Assembly: GCA_964460485.1 (NCBI GenBank)
Contig: CAYWRY010000064.1
Location: 1 to 21,810, forward strand
Direction of reading: 5' to 3'
Length of the DNA stretch: 21,810 bases
DNA from: VGRF01 sp964460485
GTDB lineage: Bacteria > Myxococcota_A > UBA9160 > UBA6930
A model generated the notes under the pieces. It made no database searches. It was not told the origin of the DNA and worked only from the letters and a program-made list of their open reading frames with translations. The position numbers were made by a program, and so were the translations under genes. Positions 20,417 to 21,810 of the stretch are shown here, piece by piece (within the stretch, counting starts at the first letter, position 1; every line of letters begins with the position of its first letter).

Positions 20417-20445
20417 ACTGTATTCCCGGGTGCCGAGCAGGTCAA
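20417..20445 (-). promoter_or_regulatory. Sigma-70-type promoter of groES-groEL
   Basis: On the minus strand TTGACC (20445-20440) and TACAGT (20422-20417) are separated by 17 bases. The -35 box matches five of six and the -10 box four of six consensus bases. The start of transcription should lie near 20410, just before the CIRCE-like operator. Confidence 0.65.
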
Positions 20446-20525
20446 CGAAACCGCGGAGGTTCCCGCTGTGCGGGCCGCGCGCGTCGGCTAGCTTGCGCGC
20501 GAATCTCCGGCGAAACGGGGGCGAC

Positions 20526-21137
20526 ATGGCGGTTCTGACCCGAAGGCAGCGAGAGGTCTGGGAGTGCATTCGGGACTTCGTCGCGAGCCGCGGTTACTCG
20601 CCCAGCCTCGAGGAGATTGGCGAGCGGCTTGGGCTCACGTCGGTCGCGACCGTGCACCGGCACGTGGAGCTGCTCGTCGAGAAGGGCTGGGTGCGCAAGG
20701 CGCCAAACAGCTCGCGCTCGCTGGAGGCGGTCGAGGAGCGCGCTCCCGCGGCGGCGATGCTCGAGCTGCCGATGCTCGGCTGCGTCGCCGCCGGAGCGCC
20801 GATCGAAGTGTTCGACGCCGCGGAGACCTTGGCCGTGCCTGCCGAGATGGTGCGAAAGAGCGCCGAGACCTTCGTGCTGCGCGTGCGCGGAGACTCGATG
20901 ATCGACGAGCAGATCCGCGACGGCGACCATCTCGTCGTCGAGCGCGCCAGCGAGGCCCGCAAGGGCGAGATGGTGGTCGCGCTCGTGCGCGGCTCCGAGG
21001 CGACGCTCAAGCGCTTCTACCGCAGCGGGTCGAAAGTGCGGCTCGAGCCTGCGAATCCTGCCTACCGGCCCCTCGAGCTGCCGGCGAGCGAGGTTCAGGT
21101 GCGCGGCATCGTGCGCGGTCTCCTGCGGCGCTACTGA
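20526..21137 (+). CDS. lexA: SOS repressor LexA
   Basis: Repressor of the DNA-damage regulon that cuts itself when RecA filaments form. Residues 1-58 are the winged-helix DNA-binding domain (LTRRQREVWECIRDFVASRG, SPSLEEIGERLGLTSVATVH). The cleavage site is Ala89-Gly90 in LGCVAAGAPIEV. The S24-family catalytic pair is Ser124 (LRVRGDSMIDE) and Lys162 (ATLKRFYR). The length of 203 residues is normal. The ATG at 20526 is preceded by GGGGG; the frame is open upstream, but the conserved N-terminus starts here. It is divergent from groES, sharing a 250-base spacer. I could not identify a clear LexA box in this spacer. Confidence 0.95.
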   Translation: MAVLTRRQREVWECIRDFVASRGYSPSLEEIGERLGLTSVATVHRHVELLVEKGWVRKAPNSSRSLEAVEERAPAAAMLELPMLGCVAAGAPIEVFDAAETLAVPAEMVRKSAETFVLRVRGDSMIDEQIRDGDHLVVERASEARKGEMVVALVRGSEATLKRFYRSGSKVRLEPANPAYRPLELPASEVQVRGIVRGLLRRY

Positions 21138-21183
21138 GCCGGGTTACAGTCGCTCCTCCCCGATTCGTCGAGGTCCCCCCCTG

Positions 21184-21762
21184 ATGGCCGAGCCCGATTC
21201 GTTGGAGAAGTACGTCCGCGGGATCCTGCTGGAGCTGGGCGAGGACCCCGACCGCGACGGCCTCGACCGCACGCCCCACCGCGTGGCGCGCTCGCTTCGC
21301 TTCCTGACCAAGGGTTACGGCGAGGATCCGGTCACGATCCTGAACAACGCGCTCTTCGACGTGACCTACGACGAGATGGTGCTGGTGAAGGACATCGACT
21401 TCTTCAGCCTTTGCGAGCACCACATGCTGCCCTTCTTCGGGCGCGCCCACGTTGCCTACATCCCGAACGGGAAGGTCGTCGGCCTCTCGAAGATCCCTCG
21501 CCTCGTGGAGATGTTCGCGCGCCGCTTGCAGGTCCAGGAGCGGCTGACCATGCAGGTCGCCGAGACGATCGAGAAGGTGTTGGCGCCCAAGGGCGTCGCG
21601 GTGGTCGTCGAGGCCGTCCACCTCTGCATGATGATGCGCGGGGTCGAGCAACAGAACGCGTTCGCGATCACGAGCTCGCTGAAGGGATCGTTCCAGTCCG
21701 ACCCCAAGACCCGGTCGGAGTTCATGGAGCTGATCCGCCACCGCAAGGCGAACTTCGCCTAG
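21184..21762 (+). CDS. folE: GTP cyclohydrolase I
   Basis: Converts GTP to 7,8-dihydroneopterin triphosphate, the entry to folate and other pterins, in the cytosol. The 192 residues form a complete type IA enzyme. The zinc ligands are Cys77 and His80 (DFFSLCEHHMLPFFGRAHV) and Cys148 (VHLCMMMRGV), with His79 as the catalytic partner. Other family motifs are GLDRTPHRVARS, YIPNGKVVGLSKIPR and ITSSLKGSF. The ATG has GAGG ten bases upstream. It follows lexA by 46 bases and may be co-transcribed with it. The 48 bases after the stop contain only a GGAGGA that could serve a gene beyond the window. Confidence 0.97.
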   Translation: MAEPDSLEKYVRGILLELGEDPDRDGLDRTPHRVARSLRFLTKGYGEDPVTILNNALFDVTYDEMVLVKDIDFFSLCEHHMLPFFGRAHVAYIPNGKVVGLSKIPRLVEMFARRLQVQERLTMQVAETIEKVLAPKGVAVVVEAVHLCMMMRGVEQQNAFAITSSLKGSFQSDPKTRSEFMELIRHRKANFA

Positions 21763-21810
21763 CCCGGATTTCTCACCAGCCGGAGGACACCGCGCCCTCA
21801 TCTGCTGCTA

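Noticed and set aside
20446..20525. A LexA (SOS) box before lexA.
   Set aside because: Only loose inverted pieces such as GAAAC and GGTTCC were found; they match neither the CTGT-N8-ACAG nor the GAAC-N4-GTTC type well enough.

Overview
The window is a very GC-rich bacterial segment from a draft assembly (a 100-N gap lies at 11821-11920). Gene content and order (grpE-dnaK-dnaJ, lon, groES-groEL under a CIRCE-like operator, a che operon with cheC, larB-larC, a histone-fold gene, lexA, folE) fit a Gram-negative of the former Deltaproteobacteria, such as Myxococcota, Bdellovibrionota, Desulfobacterota or Binatota. The DnaK carries the N-terminal ATPase insertion typical of Gram-negatives. I cannot place the organism more finely from sequence alone.

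Layout. (1) Positions 1-8044, plus strand, form a proteostasis block: the 3' end of grpE, then dnaK, dnaJ, a secreted periplasmic-binding-protein-like gene that overlaps dnaJ (TGATG), and lon. (2) Positions 8045-8473 hold no convincing gene but a composite repeat: two 33-bp near-identical direct repeats enclose a long palindrome and a perfect 15-bp hairpin. (3) thiL at 8474-9427. (4) Positions 9661-14300 are a chemosensory operon: a short methyl-accepting protein without a periplasmic sensor, cheW, cheY, a repeat-rich interval with the assembly gap, cheA in two frames, and cheC. Most junctions are 4-base ATGA overlaps. A strong hairpin ends it. (5) larB-larC (nickel-pincer cofactor synthesis), followed at once by a 70-residue archaeal-type histone-fold protein. 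(6) On the minus strand, groES-groEL, a strong terminator, then a degenerate receiver-PilZ protein whose stop codon runs into the histone gene tail to tail. (7) lexA, divergent from groES, then folE.

How the genes work together. DnaK/DnaJ/GrpE, GroEL/GroES and Lon make up the main cytosolic folding and degradation network. The CIRCE-like site downstream of the groES promoter predicts HrcA repression, and hrcA usually lies just upstream of grpE, so probably just outside the window. The chemosensory genes give a full receptor-CheW-CheA-CheY path with CheC as the likely CheY-P phosphatase; no cheR, cheB or flagellar gene is present.

The most notable points are: the bacterial histone, which keeps the archaeal DNA-contact residues; cheA, split exactly at an A AAA AAA slippery heptamer preceded by a Shine-Dalgarno-like GGAGG; the two families of intergenic repeats; and the receiver-PilZ protein that has lost key residues of both domains.
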